Shown: piece after piece, positions 15,873 through 24,069 of the stretch
Numbering within the stretch: the stretch's first letter is position 1
Layout: each line of letters begins with the position of its first letter
Source: an uncultured Bacteroidales bacterium
Lineage (GTDB): Bacteria > Bacteroidota > Bacteroidia > Bacteroidales > UBA932
Length of the DNA stretch: 64,000 nucleotides
Assembly (NCBI GenBank): GCA_949294195.1
Contig: CASFGK010000006.1
Span: forward strand, 1 to 64,000
Direction: 5' to 3'
Program-made: the position numbers and the translations under genes
Notes under the pieces: model-generated
The model's input: the letters and a program-made list of their open reading frames with translations, nothing else
Database searches by the model: none
Told to the model about the DNA's origin: nothing

Positions 15873-18359
15873 ATGGAAGAAAACAATGAGGTAAAGACAG
15901 GCAGGATCGAGACTGTCAACATAGACAAGCAGATGCGAAGTGCATACATAGACTATTCGATGTCTGTGATTGTCTCGAGGGCGTTGCCTGATGTCCGTGA
16001 TGGTCTGAAACCTGTTCACAGGAGGGTGCTCTACGGCATGGAGGGGCTTGGTCTCGGCTATACCGGACAGACGAAAAAGTCGGCGAGGATTGTCGGAGAG
16101 GTGCTTGGAAAATATCATCCTCACGGAGATTCCAGCGTGTACGATGCAATGGTGAGGATGGCTCAGTTCTGGAGTATGAGGTATCCGCTGGTTTTCGGTC
16201 AGGGAAATTTCGGCTCAATGGACGGAGATCCTGTTGCGGCCATGCGATATACGGAGGCGAAACTTACCAAACTGTCAGATGAAGTGCTGGCCGACCTTGA
16301 CAAGGATACTGTCGATATGGCCAACAATTTCGACGATACCCTTCAGGAACCTACTGTCCTTCCGACCAAGGCCCCGCTGCTTCTTCTTAACGGCTCGTCG
16401 GGAATTGCTGTCGGAATGGCTACCAATATGGCTCCGCACAACCTTTCCGAATGCTGTGATGCCATCTGCGCATATATAGACAATCCCGAGATTTCCGTAG
16501 AGGAGCTGATGCTCCATATTAAGGGTCCGGATTTTCCGACCGGCGGCATTATCCAGGGTACACAGGGCATCAGGGATGCTTTTGAAACAGGCCGCGGACG
16601 AATCGTCATACGCTCCAAGACCGAAATCGAAGTAAGTGAGTCCGGCAGAGAGACCATTGTGGTTACCGAAATCCCTTATATGGTGAACAAGAGGGAGATG
16701 ATCGAGAAGATTGCCGAGCTTGTGGAGAACAAGAAAATAGACGGTATAGCCTACGTCAACGACGAGACTACCAGAAAGGGCGTCAGAGTAGTCATCAAGC
16801 TGAAAATGGGAGCCAATGCGAACGTGGTGCTCAACATGCTATATAAATACACTCCGCTCCAGTCAAGTTTCTCTGTGAACAATGTCGCTCTTGTCGGAGG
16901 AAGGCCGCGTACGCTCAACCTCAGGGATCTGATAAAATATTTCGTCAGACACAGGCATGATGTCATAGTCCGCAGGACGAAGTTCGATCTGGAAAAGGCG
17001 CAGAAGAGGGCCCATATTCTCGAAGGTCTTCTCAAGGCTCTGGATGTCATAGACGAAATCATAAGGATCATACGCGGGTCCAAGACTGTCGATGATGCGA
17101 AGTCGGAGCTCATTTCAAGGTTTGCTTTCTCTGATGCGCAGGCTACTGCCATTGTCGAGATGCGTCTGCGCCAGCTTACAGGACTCGAGCGGGAAAAACT
17201 GCAGTCGGAATACGATGAGCTGATGAAGTTCATCCATTACTGTGAGGAAGTCCTTGCAAGCTATGACAAGCAGATGGAAGTCATCAAGCAGGAAACCATG
17301 GAGCTCAAGGCAAAGTACGGAGACGAGCGCCGTACTGAAATCGCACTGTCCGCCGAAGAGTTCAATCCGGAGGATTTCTATCCTGATGACGATGTAGTGA
17401 TTACCATTTCCCATCTCGGATATATCAAACGTACCGCCCTTGCCGAGTACCGTACCCAGAACAGAGGCGGAGTGGGAATAAAGGGAAGTACGACGCGCGA
17501 CGAAGACTTCATAGAGCACATCTATGTGGCGAACATGCACAGTACGATGCTTCTTTTCACCCAGAACGGAAAGTGCTACTGGCTGAAAGTCTATGAAATA
17601 CCGGAAGGCTCAAGGGCTTCCAAGGGCAGGGCGCTTCAGAATATAATCAATATCGGGTCCGACGACAAGGTCAAGGCATATATAAATGTGAAAGACCTTA
17701 AGGATGCGGACTATGTAAATTCCAACTACATAGTGCTGGCTACCAGAAGGGGAGTCATCAAGAAGACATCTCTTGAGGCATATTCAAGGCCGCGCACAAA
17801 CGGAGTAAACGCAATCACGGTAAGAGACGGGGACGAGCTTCTGGAAGCATCGATGACCAACGGGCACTGCGAGATACTTCTTGCAGGCAGGAAAGGACGT
17901 TGTGTGAGGTTTGACGAGAACGATGCAAGACCGCTTGGACGTACGGCTTCCGGAGTAAAAGGCATAAATATAGAAAGCGACGATGAGGTAATAGGCATGG
18001 TGTGCTATGATCCGTCTGCGGAAGATGCTTCCGCGCATACGATACTTGCCGTGAGCGAACATGGCTACGGAAAGAGATCAGGTATTGAGGAGTACCGTAT
18101 TACCAACCGAGGAGGTAAAGGGGTCAAGACCTTGAATATCACGGACAAGACCGGAGATCTCATCGCCTTGAAGAGCGTGACGGATGAAAACGACCTCATG
18201 ATTATCAACCGCTCCGGACTAACCATAAGGATGGCTGTCTCCGATATCAGAGTGGCCGGAAGGGCAACGCAGGGAGTCCGCCTGATAAATATCAAGGACG
18301 GGGATTCGATTGCGGCCGTTTCAGCTGTAAACAAAAACGATGAAGAAGAAAACAATTAA
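15873..18359 (+). CDS. gyrA: DNA gyrase subunit A
   Basis: 828 residues. The DNA-cleaving Tyr126 sits in [10 protein letters not shown]. The quinolone-resistance region reads [10 protein letters not shown] with Ser87 and Asp91 at the positions equivalent to E. coli Ser83 and Asp87, i.e. the susceptible-type residues. The C-terminal beta-pinwheel begins near 500; the GyrA-box position reads [10 protein letters not shown], a variant of QRRGGKG, with a later blade carrying NRGGKGVK. The box form supports gyrase rather than ParC, but the variant leaves some room for doubt. It introduces negative supercoils with GyrB. A TPR gene follows 19 bases later. Confidence 0.93.
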   Translation: MEENNEVKTGRIETVNIDKQMRSAYIDYSMSVIVSRALPDVRDGLKPVHRRVLYGMEGLGLGYTGQTKKSARIVGEVLGKYHPHGDSSVYDAMVRMAQFWSMRYPLVFGQGNFGSMDGDPVAAMRYTEAKLTKLSDEVLADLDKDTVDMANNFDDTLQEPTVLPTKAPLLLLNGSSGIAVGMATNMAPHNLSECCDAICAYIDNPEISVEELMLHIKGPDFPTGGIIQGTQGIRDAFETGRGRIVIRSKTEIEVSESGRETIVVTEIPYMVNKREMIEKIAELVENKKIDGIAYVNDETTRKGVRVVIKLKMGANANVVLNMLYKYTPLQSSFSVNNVALVGGRPRTLNLRDLIKYFVRHRHDVIVRRTKFDLEKAQKRAHILEGLLKALDVIDEIIRIIRGSKTVDDAKSELISRFAFSDAQATAIVEMRLRQLTGLEREKLQSEYDELMKFIHYCEEVLASYDKQMEVIKQETMELKAKYGDERRTEIALSAEEFNPEDFYPDDDVVITISHLGYIKRTALAEYRTQNRGGVGIKGSTTRDEDFIEHIYVANMHSTMLLFTQNGKCYWLKVYEIPEGSRASKGRALQNIINIGSDDKVKAYINVKDLKDADYVNSNYIVLATRRGVIKKTSLEAYSRPRTNGVNAITVRDGDELLEASMTNGHCEILLAGRKGRCVRFDENDARPLGRTASGVKGINIESDDEVIGMVCYDPSAEDASAHTILAVSEHGYGKRSGIEEYRITNRGGKGVKTLNITDKTGDLIALKSVTDENDLMIINRSGLTIRMAVSDIRVAGRATQGVRLINIKDGDSIAAVSAVNKNDEEENN

Positions 18360-18378
18360 CTTTCAATAGCATTTCATT

Positions 18379-19698
18379 ATGAAAAAAATTCTAATCGCAT
18401 TGGCAGTTATCCTTTCCGTACAGGTGGCCGGTGCACAGGTAAAATCGGCTGCTGATTGCAAGAAAGCCGTTGAGTCAGCAGAAGCTGCGGCTCAGAACCC
18501 TAAGAAGGCAGTCAAGCCTGCTACTTGGCTCAAGCTTGGCGATACCTACGTTGATGCCTACAATTCGCCGTTCGGGAATGCATGGGTCGGTGCAGGCCAG
18601 CAGGAACTCATGCTCATCATGGGCGGTGAAAAGCCGGCTTCGACAGAAACAGTCGAGCTGATGGGTGAGCCTTATACAAAGGAGACCTATGCCGAGAGGA
18701 ACTACTATTTCAACGCCGGCGGAATTCTGGCCGTTATCGAAGTCACGAAGCCTGTCTATGAAGATGCTCTGGCAAAAGCGCTTGAAGCATACAAGAAAGC
18801 CTACGAGGTGGATGTAAAGCACAGCAAGGACAAAGATGTTGCTGCCGGAATCCAGAACGTGGCATCCAAGTATCTTGATGCCGGTATGACCAAGTATATG
18901 CTCGGTGATATCAAGGCTGCAAACGAATACTTCATCGCTGCTTCTGAAGCTTCACTGACAGAGCCGCTGAACGTAGTTGACACTACGGCTACATACAATG
19001 CCGGTTTCACTTCATGGTCACTTCAGGACTATGCTACTGCTGCCGAATATTTCCAGAAATGTATAGATGCTTCATATTTTGAGGATGGAGAGGTATATGC
19101 AAAGCTTTCTGACTGCTATTCGAAGATGGGCGATGCTGAAAAGGCAAAGAATACTCTTGAAGACGGATTCAAGGCTTTCCCTCAGAGCCAGAGCATTCTG
19201 ATCGGACTGATCAACTTCTATATCGAGAGCGGAGACGATACCGACAGGCTTTTCGCACTTCTGGATGAGGCCAAGAAGAATGAGCCGAACAACGCTTCTC
19301 TCTATTATGTAGAAGGCAATATTCACAACCAGCTTGGTGACACTGATGCCGCTATCGCTGCTTACGAAGAGGCAAACAAGGTGGATCCTAACTATGAATT
19401 CGGTTTCATCGGAATCGGCATCATGTATTACAACCAGGCTCTTGATCTTCAGACCAAGGCTCAGGAAGAACTGGATGACGAAAAGTACATGGCTCTGGTT
19501 GCTCAGTTCGAGACAGCTCTCAAAAACGCCATAGAGCCGTTCGAAAAGGCTTATGAGGTTTCCAAGGACAACAGCATCAAGGTCAACGTTGCCGAATATC
19601 TGAAAAACATCTACTACCGTTTCAGTTCCGAGAATGCCGATTACAAGGCAAAATATGAAAGATATGCCGAAGTGGTTTCTACAGGCAATCCTCTATAG
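18379..19698 (+). CDS. Exported tetratricopeptide-repeat protein
   Basis: 439 residues with an N-terminal signal peptide (about 1-19, ending VAGAQ) and no lipobox Cys, so probably periplasmic. Several 34-residue TPR units are visible, for example AATYNAGFTSWSLQDYATAA-type helices near 208, AKLSDCYSKMGDAEKAKNTL near 241 and SLYYVEGNIHNQLGDTDAAI near 303. TPRs bind partner proteins; the partner is unknown. It follows gyrA closely and is closed by a strong terminator, so it is probably also read from the gyrA promoter. The gyrA-TPR pairing recurs in Bacteroidales as far as I recall. Confidence 0.8.
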   Translation: MKKILIALAVILSVQVAGAQVKSAADCKKAVESAEAAAQNPKKAVKPATWLKLGDTYVDAYNSPFGNAWVGAGQQELMLIMGGEKPASTETVELMGEPYTKETYAERNYYFNAGGILAVIEVTKPVYEDALAKALEAYKKAYEVDVKHSKDKDVAAGIQNVASKYLDAGMTKYMLGDIKAANEYFIAASEASLTEPLNVVDTTATYNAGFTSWSLQDYATAAEYFQKCIDASYFEDGEVYAKLSDCYSKMGDAEKAKNTLEDGFKAFPQSQSILIGLINFYIESGDDTDRLFALLDEAKKNEPNNASLYYVEGNIHNQLGDTDAAIAAYEEANKVDPNYEFGFIGIGIMYYNQALDLQTKAQEELDDEKYMALVAQFETALKNAIEPFEKAYEVSKDNSIKVNVAEYLKNIYYRFSSENADYKAKYERYAEVVSTGNPL

Positions 19699-19719
19699 TC
19701 TTTCAGACATAATACGAAC

Positions 19720-19758
19720 AATAAAGAGGTCCGGCTTTGACGTCCGGGCCTCTTTATT
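19720..19758. terminator. Bidirectional terminator between the TPR gene and phoH
   Basis: A 15-bp stem (AATAAAGAGGTCCGG with CCGGGCCTCTTTATT, one wobble pair) and a 9-base loop. A/T-rich ends on both sides suit both convergent genes. Confidence 0.85.
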
Positions 19759-19779
19759 TATTGTGCTTGATTGTACGGA

Positions 19780-20745
19780 TCAGGAGTTTTCCACCGCATT
19801 GTCAAAGGCATGTACGATTTTGCTTACCAGAGGATGTCTCACGATGTCTTCCTTTCTGAAGAAAATGCTTGCAACTCCTTTTATGTCGCTTGTCAGTCTT
19901 ATTCCCTTAAGCAGGCCTGAATCTTCCTTGTGGGGAAGGTCGATCTGGCTGGCGTCTCCTGTAACGATGAACTTTGCATCACAGCCCATTCGGGTGAGGA
20001 ACATCTTGAGCTGTCCGAGATTTGTATTCTGGGCTTCATCGAGAATCACGCAGGCCTTGTCAAGAGTCCGTCCCCTCATGTATGCCAGAGGTGCTATCTG
20101 GATGATCCCGTCTGTCATGAATTCCTGCAGCCGTCTGGGGGGTATCATGTCTCCAAGTGCGTCATACAGTGGCTGGAGATAAGGATCCAGTTTGTCTTTC
20201 AGGTCTCCGGGAAGAAATCCGAGCCGTTCTCCTGCTTCAACGGCAGGGCGGGTAAGGATTATCCTTCTGATTTCCCTGTTCTTCAACGCCCGGACAGCGA
20301 GGGCGATGGCGATATAGGTCTTTCCGGTACCGGCAGGTCCGACCGCGAATATCAGGTCGTTTTCAAAATAGGCCTTCACCATTTCCTGCTGGGTCCTGTT
20401 TCTTGCCCTGATCGGTTTGCCGTCGATTCCGTACACTATGGTGGAATCGCCTGTCATCTTATACCTTTCGTTGGGAGACTCTCCGTCAAATATGTCTTCC
20501 ACGTCATAGGGTGTGAGATTCATCTTGTGTCTTCTTCGTTCTGTGAGCATATCGAGTTTTGTCGCGAACATGTCGACATCGTTCTGCTCTCCTTCAAGAA
20601 TTACTTCATTGCCTCTGGCAACGACTTTCAGTTTTGGAAAATATGCGCACAAGGCTTCCAGATTCCTGTTGCCCGGCCCGAAAATTTCCAAAGGGTCAAT
20701 CGCTTCCAGTGTGATTGTCTGTTTTGCGTTCTTGTTTTCTGTCAT
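19780..20745 (-). CDS. phoH: PhoH-family ATPase
   Basis: 321 residues. An N-terminal KH-like segment (about 15-75) is followed by a PhoH P-loop domain: Walker A GPAGTGKT at 136-143, LTRPAVEAGERLGFLPGD, and Walker B CVILDEAQN near 232, then TGDASQIDLP. This is the PhoL/YbeZ-type arrangement, linked in other bacteria to rRNA processing with YbeY. No ybeY is in the window. It lies 18 bases downstream of the capA-like gene on the same strand, and so may be co-transcribed. Confidence 0.9.
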   Translation of the reverse strand: MTENKNAKQTITLEAIDPLEIFGPGNRNLEALCAYFPKLKVVARGNEVILEGEQNDVDMFATKLDMLTERRRHKMNLTPYDVEDIFDGESPNERYKMTGDSTIVYGIDGKPIRARNRTQQEMVKAYFENDLIFAVGPAGTGKTYIAIALAVRALKNREIRRIILTRPAVEAGERLGFLPGDLKDKLDPYLQPLYDALGDMIPPRRLQEFMTDGIIQIAPLAYMRGRTLDKACVILDEAQNTNLGQLKMFLTRMGCDAKFIVTGDASQIDLPHKEDSGLLKGIRLTSDIKGVASIFFRKEDIVRHPLVSKIVHAFDNAVENS

Positions 20746-20763
20746 GTCCTGATATGGGGTTTT

Positions 20764-21948
20764 CTAGTCTTCTATTCCGGTTTCAGCCTTTATTCTGATA
20801 TATGTGCCGACCATTTTTTCATATTCGTAGGGCATTTTCCATGATCCGGCTCTGGAAAGATATTCTTTTACCGGAATTGTACAGTGGGTGTCCTTGAGCC
20901 TTCCCGGCAGGGAGCACCAGAGATATGTGAGTCTTGCCGGCAATATCCTGACAGTCCCGTTCATGAGTTTTACCATGTCTATCCTGGCCATGAGTCCGAC
21001 CTGGGTATTGGGAGCACTCATGTTGGATATGGCGTTTCCCAAAGAAAAAAACACAGGTACTTTTTTTCCGCCACATGTCTTTATCGTCGTACTGTCCTGT
21101 ACAACATGGGGATGGGTGCCTATTATGATATCCGTTCCGTTGCACGCCAGCCATTCCGCAAGCTCGTACTGTGACTCAGAATGGCGGAGCGAATATTCTT
21201 CACCCCAGTGCGGCAGGGCTATTATTACGTCCGCTCCGGCATCCTCTGCTTTCTGTATGAGATGTTTCAGCCTGCTCTTTTCCGACATGTTGACTTTCGG
21301 ATACTCATCTTTCCCGGCCAGATTTGTCCCGTAGGTGAAGTTTATGAACGCTGCCTTTATTCCGGACACGTTCATGACAAGAGGGTTGCCTTTGCAATAC
21401 TGCTCGGGAGTTGCGTATGTCCCTGTGGTCCGGATGCCGTATTGTCCTTCCAGACCGGCATACTTTTCCAGAGTGCGGGCGGCACCTTTGCTCCCCCTGT
21501 CCATAATATGATTGTTGGCGGTCAGGAATATGTCTATCCCGCAGTCTGCAAGATATTCCGCATAACTGTCCGGAGCGCTGAATGCAGGATATCCGGTGAA
21601 AGGCGTTCCTCCTAACGTGAATTCCATATTGGCTACCGCCAGGTCGCTGTCTGAAATATATCGCCTGATTTCTGAAAAGAACTGGCTGAAATCGAATGCT
21701 TCATGAACGGATACCGCCTTGTTTCCCGGTTTTGCTGAAAATTTTTCTGCAGCGCTGCTGATCTGGCGTGCATGGAGCATTATGTCTCCGAGAAAAACCA
21801 TGGACACAGTATCAGGTCTTGGAAGGACAGGCCTCATCTTTCCGCTCATTTCCATGACTATCGCGGACTCGTCAATTTCCTGACCCGGACATTGGAGATG
21901 CACGGCAGTCAGAGACAGTATTATGGCGGATAAATAAGCCGGTTTCAT
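20764..21948 (-). CDS. CapA-family (PgsA-like) exported metallophosphatase-fold protein
   Basis: About 394 residues. It opens MKPAYLSAIILSLTAVHL, a signal sequence, then VSMVFLGDIMLHARQ, the family's first metal-binding motif (Asp). Further motifs are VANMEFTLGG, FLTANNHIMDRG, ALPHWGEEYS and IIGTHPHVVQ. These are the Asn, His and His ligands of the calcineurin-like fold used by CapA/PgsA, proteins of poly-gamma-glutamate capsule synthesis. Lone copies in Bacteroidota have no proven role. ATGs at 21960 and 21957 also exist; the -7 element at 21962-21969 would start transcription near 21955, so 21948 is the best start, with a very short leader. Upstream lies a perfect palindrome. Confidence 0.8.
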   Translation of the reverse strand: MKPAYLSAIILSLTAVHLQCPGQEIDESAIVMEMSGKMRPVLPRPDTVSMVFLGDIMLHARQISSAAEKFSAKPGNKAVSVHEAFDFSQFFSEIRRYISDSDLAVANMEFTLGGTPFTGYPAFSAPDSYAEYLADCGIDIFLTANNHIMDRGSKGAARTLEKYAGLEGQYGIRTTGTYATPEQYCKGNPLVMNVSGIKAAFINFTYGTNLAGKDEYPKVNMSEKSRLKHLIQKAEDAGADVIIALPHWGEEYSLRHSESQYELAEWLACNGTDIIIGTHPHVVQDSTTIKTCGGKKVPVFFSLGNAISNMSAPNTQVGLMARIDMVKLMNGTVRILPARLTYLWCSLPGRLKDTHCTIPVKEYLSRAGSWKMPYEYEKMVGTYIRIKAETGIED

Positions 21949-21961
21949 ATAGTTCATCATG

Positions 21962-21969
21962 CAAATATA
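21962..21969 (-). promoter_or_regulatory. -7 element of the capA-like gene
   Basis: Minus strand TATATTTG. The -33 position falls inside the palindrome at 21984-22015 (TTTTC there rather than TTTG). Confidence 0.5.
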
Positions 21970-21983
21970 CTTAGAAGCCGAGA

Positions 21984-22015
21984 GTAATGAAAATGAATTT
22001 ATTCATTTTCATTAC
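21984..22015. repeat. Perfect 14-bp palindrome upstream of the capA-like gene
   Basis: GTAATGAAAATGAA (21984-21997), spacer TTTA, then its exact reverse complement (22002-22015). It covers the -33 region of the predicted promoter (roughly -30 to -60 from the start). No T-run follows, so it does not look like a terminator; an operator for a dimeric repressor is the simplest reading. Confidence 0.6.
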
Positions 22016-22066
22016 CGAGGCGTGAACAGTATTTCTGCCGCATCGTCGTCAAATATAGTGATTTAT

Positions 22067-22098
22067 TTTGCCTTGGATTAATTATTTGGTTAAATTTG
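22067..22098 (+). promoter_or_regulatory. Promoter of the SPOR lipoprotein gene
   Basis: TTTG (22067-22070), 20 bases, TAAATTTG (22091-22098): full consensus. Confidence 0.8.
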
Positions 22099-22121
22099 CG
22101 GTTGGCTCTAGACAAAAGTAA

Positions 22122-22637
22122 ATGAAAAAGGTATTATTGGTTCTCCTTGCTTTTTCACTCCTGACCCTGAACGGGTGTGACATGTTCCGCCGGCTTGCAG
22201 GACGTCCGACCGGAAAGGAGCTTGAACAGATGAAAATAGAGATGCTGATGCGCCAGGAAGCTGAGCATCAGGCAAGAATCGATTCTCTGAAAAGAGTCGA
22301 AAAGGCACTGGCGGATTCTATTGCCGTACTCGACTCCATCAGGCAGCTTCACGGGACAATCCTCAACCCTTCGGAAATAGGAGGGTTGTTCACTACAAAG
22401 CTGGATTTCAGATACTATATTGTTGTCGGGGCGTTTAAAAGCAGGAACAATGCGGAATCTCTGTTCACGACAGTGGAAAAGGACGGTTACAGTCCTGTAC
22501 TGATCAGCTTCAGGAACGGGTTCAATGCTGTCGGCATTGCTCCGGCCAATGATCTTCATCACGTTTTCCGGTCTCTGAAGGAAGTGAAAACCGAAAAGTT
22601 CTGTCCGGATGACGTATGGATTCTCGTAAATGAATAA
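22122..22637 (+). CDS. SPOR-domain lipoprotein
   Basis: 171 residues. A lipoprotein signal with lipobox LNGC puts the lipidated Cys at 19. A charged, probably coiled-coil region covers about 34-78 (EQMKIEMLMRQEAEH, RIDSLKRVEKALAD). From about 95 a SPOR domain begins with FRYYIVVGAFKSRNNAESL and ends with VKTEKFCPDDVWILVNE. SPOR domains bind denuded septal peptidoglycan, so a role at the division site or in cell-wall turnover is likely. It is the first gene of a unit with the M28-like gene 9 bases downstream. Confidence 0.85.
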   Translation: MKKVLLVLLAFSLLTLNGCDMFRRLAGRPTGKELEQMKIEMLMRQEAEHQARIDSLKRVEKALADSIAVLDSIRQLHGTILNPSEIGGLFTTKLDFRYYIVVGAFKSRNNAESLFTTVEKDGYSPVLISFRNGFNAVGIAPANDLHHVFRSLKEVKTEKFCPDDVWILVNE

Positions 22638-22646
22638 TTTCGTTGC

Positions 22647-24029
22647 ATGAATAGAATGTTTGTTTTTTTTGCCGCTGTGCTGACTTTTTTCTGCCAGACA
22701 TCGGAAGCGCAGTACAGGACTGACAGGAGCTACACCGGTTTGTATGACAGTGAGACGGCAGCATGCATGCGCAGGCATGTAAGCGACATATCCTCCCCGG
22801 AAAATATGGGCAGAAAGGCCGGTTCGGAAGGAGAGAAGAATGCCGCCGGATACCTGTATAAGGTACTCAAGGACTATGGCGTGGAAATGCTGTGCCCTGA
22901 GGAAGGTGACGAGTTCGGCATAACGCTGCCCTCTGGAGATACAATCGCCTCTCGCAATGTCGTCGGGTTCATCCAGGGATATGACTCCCGTCTGCGCGAC
23001 AGATATGTCGTAGTGGGTGCCAGGCTTGACAATCTCGGAACTAACGATATGACAGTAAACGGTGCGGCTGAGAAGCAGATATATTATGGTGCCAACGGGA
23101 ATGCCTCGGGCCTTGCGATGATGATGGAGCTTGCCAGGATGGTATCCACCAATTCTATTCTGTTCAGACGTTCGGTGATATTTGTCGGATTCGGGGCTTC
23201 TTCGGAAACCTATGCAGGTGCATGGTACTTTCTCAACAGGTCGTTCTCAGATGCCGGGTCAATCGATGTCATGATCAATCTGGACATGCTCGGGACAGGA
23301 GATACCGGATTCTATGCCTATACGGCGTCCAACAGAGACCTGAACTCGATTATGGACTCGATGTCTTCCGAGCTGCAGCCTGTCCATCCGGAAGTGGTGT
23401 CCTATGAACCGTATCCGTCTGACCACAGGGCATTCTATGCGGCTGAAATCCCGTCCGTATATTTCACATCCGGGAGATATTCCCAGCATAATACTCCGAA
23501 AGACACTTATGACATAGTGGATTACGGTATGATGGAGCGTGAGCTTGAGTATATTTACAACTTCACTCTTAATGTCGCCAATACCGACAAGGAACTCGCT
23601 TTCCGTCAGGATGAACAGCCTGTGAAGTCAAGGCCGGCAGTGAAAGAAGACATAGTACCATACTATGACTGCGATATCAAGCCTGCTTTTCTCAACAGTA
23701 CGGACCCTCGCCAGTTCCTTGCCAAATGGGTATATGCTTATCTCAAGTATCCTGCCCAGGCAGTCAAGGACGGCATACAGGGGACAGTACAGGTAAATTT
23801 TGTTATTGACAAGGATGGGAAGGTCCGTGATGTTGAGGTTGTGAAAAGTGTTGATCCTCTGCTTGATGCGGAAGCGGTAAAGGTAATATCCGCATCGCCG
23901 AAGTGGCGTCCTGCAAGAGTAAAGGGTCAGAAAGTCAGCAGTTCAATGACGGTCCCTGTCGAATTCAGGCTTGAGAAGAAATCCAGAGGCGGAGGGTTCG
24001 GAATAAACGGCAGAAGACAGTCCTGGTAG
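22647..24029 (+). CDS. M28-peptidase-fold protein, probably inactive, fused to a TonB C-terminal domain
   Basis: 460 residues. Signal peptide about 1-21. An M28 aminopeptidase-like domain (about 35-310) keeps the scaffold (VVVGARLDNLG, YGANGNASGLAMMMELA, VMINLDMLG, SQHNTPKDTYD) but the ligands are largely gone. The usual HxD is ARLD (Arg126), the bridging Asp of GADDNASG is Asn150, and the catalytic Glu-Glu pair is replaced by Ser185-Ser186; only Asp213 and His281 remain. Residues about 360-442 are a TonB C-terminal domain (YPAQAVKDGIQGTVQVNFVI, then WRPARVKGQKV). Co-transcribed with the SPOR lipoprotein gene. I infer a binding or structural envelope protein rather than a protease. Confidence 0.8.
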   Translation: MNRMFVFFAAVLTFFCQTSEAQYRTDRSYTGLYDSETAACMRRHVSDISSPENMGRKAGSEGEKNAAGYLYKVLKDYGVEMLCPEEGDEFGITLPSGDTIASRNVVGFIQGYDSRLRDRYVVVGARLDNLGTNDMTVNGAAEKQIYYGANGNASGLAMMMELARMVSTNSILFRRSVIFVGFGASSETYAGAWYFLNRSFSDAGSIDVMINLDMLGTGDTGFYAYTASNRDLNSIMDSMSSELQPVHPEVVSYEPYPSDHRAFYAAEIPSVYFTSGRYSQHNTPKDTYDIVDYGMMERELEYIYNFTLNVANTDKELAFRQDEQPVKSRPAVKEDIVPYYDCDIKPAFLNSTDPRQFLAKWVYAYLKYPAQAVKDGIQGTVQVNFVIDKDGKVRDVEVVKSVDPLLDAEAVKVISASPKWRPARVKGQKVSSSMTVPVEFRLEKKSRGGGFGINGRRQSW

Positions 24030-24069
24030 TGAATGATAATATCAGATTACAATAATATATACTAGAAGA

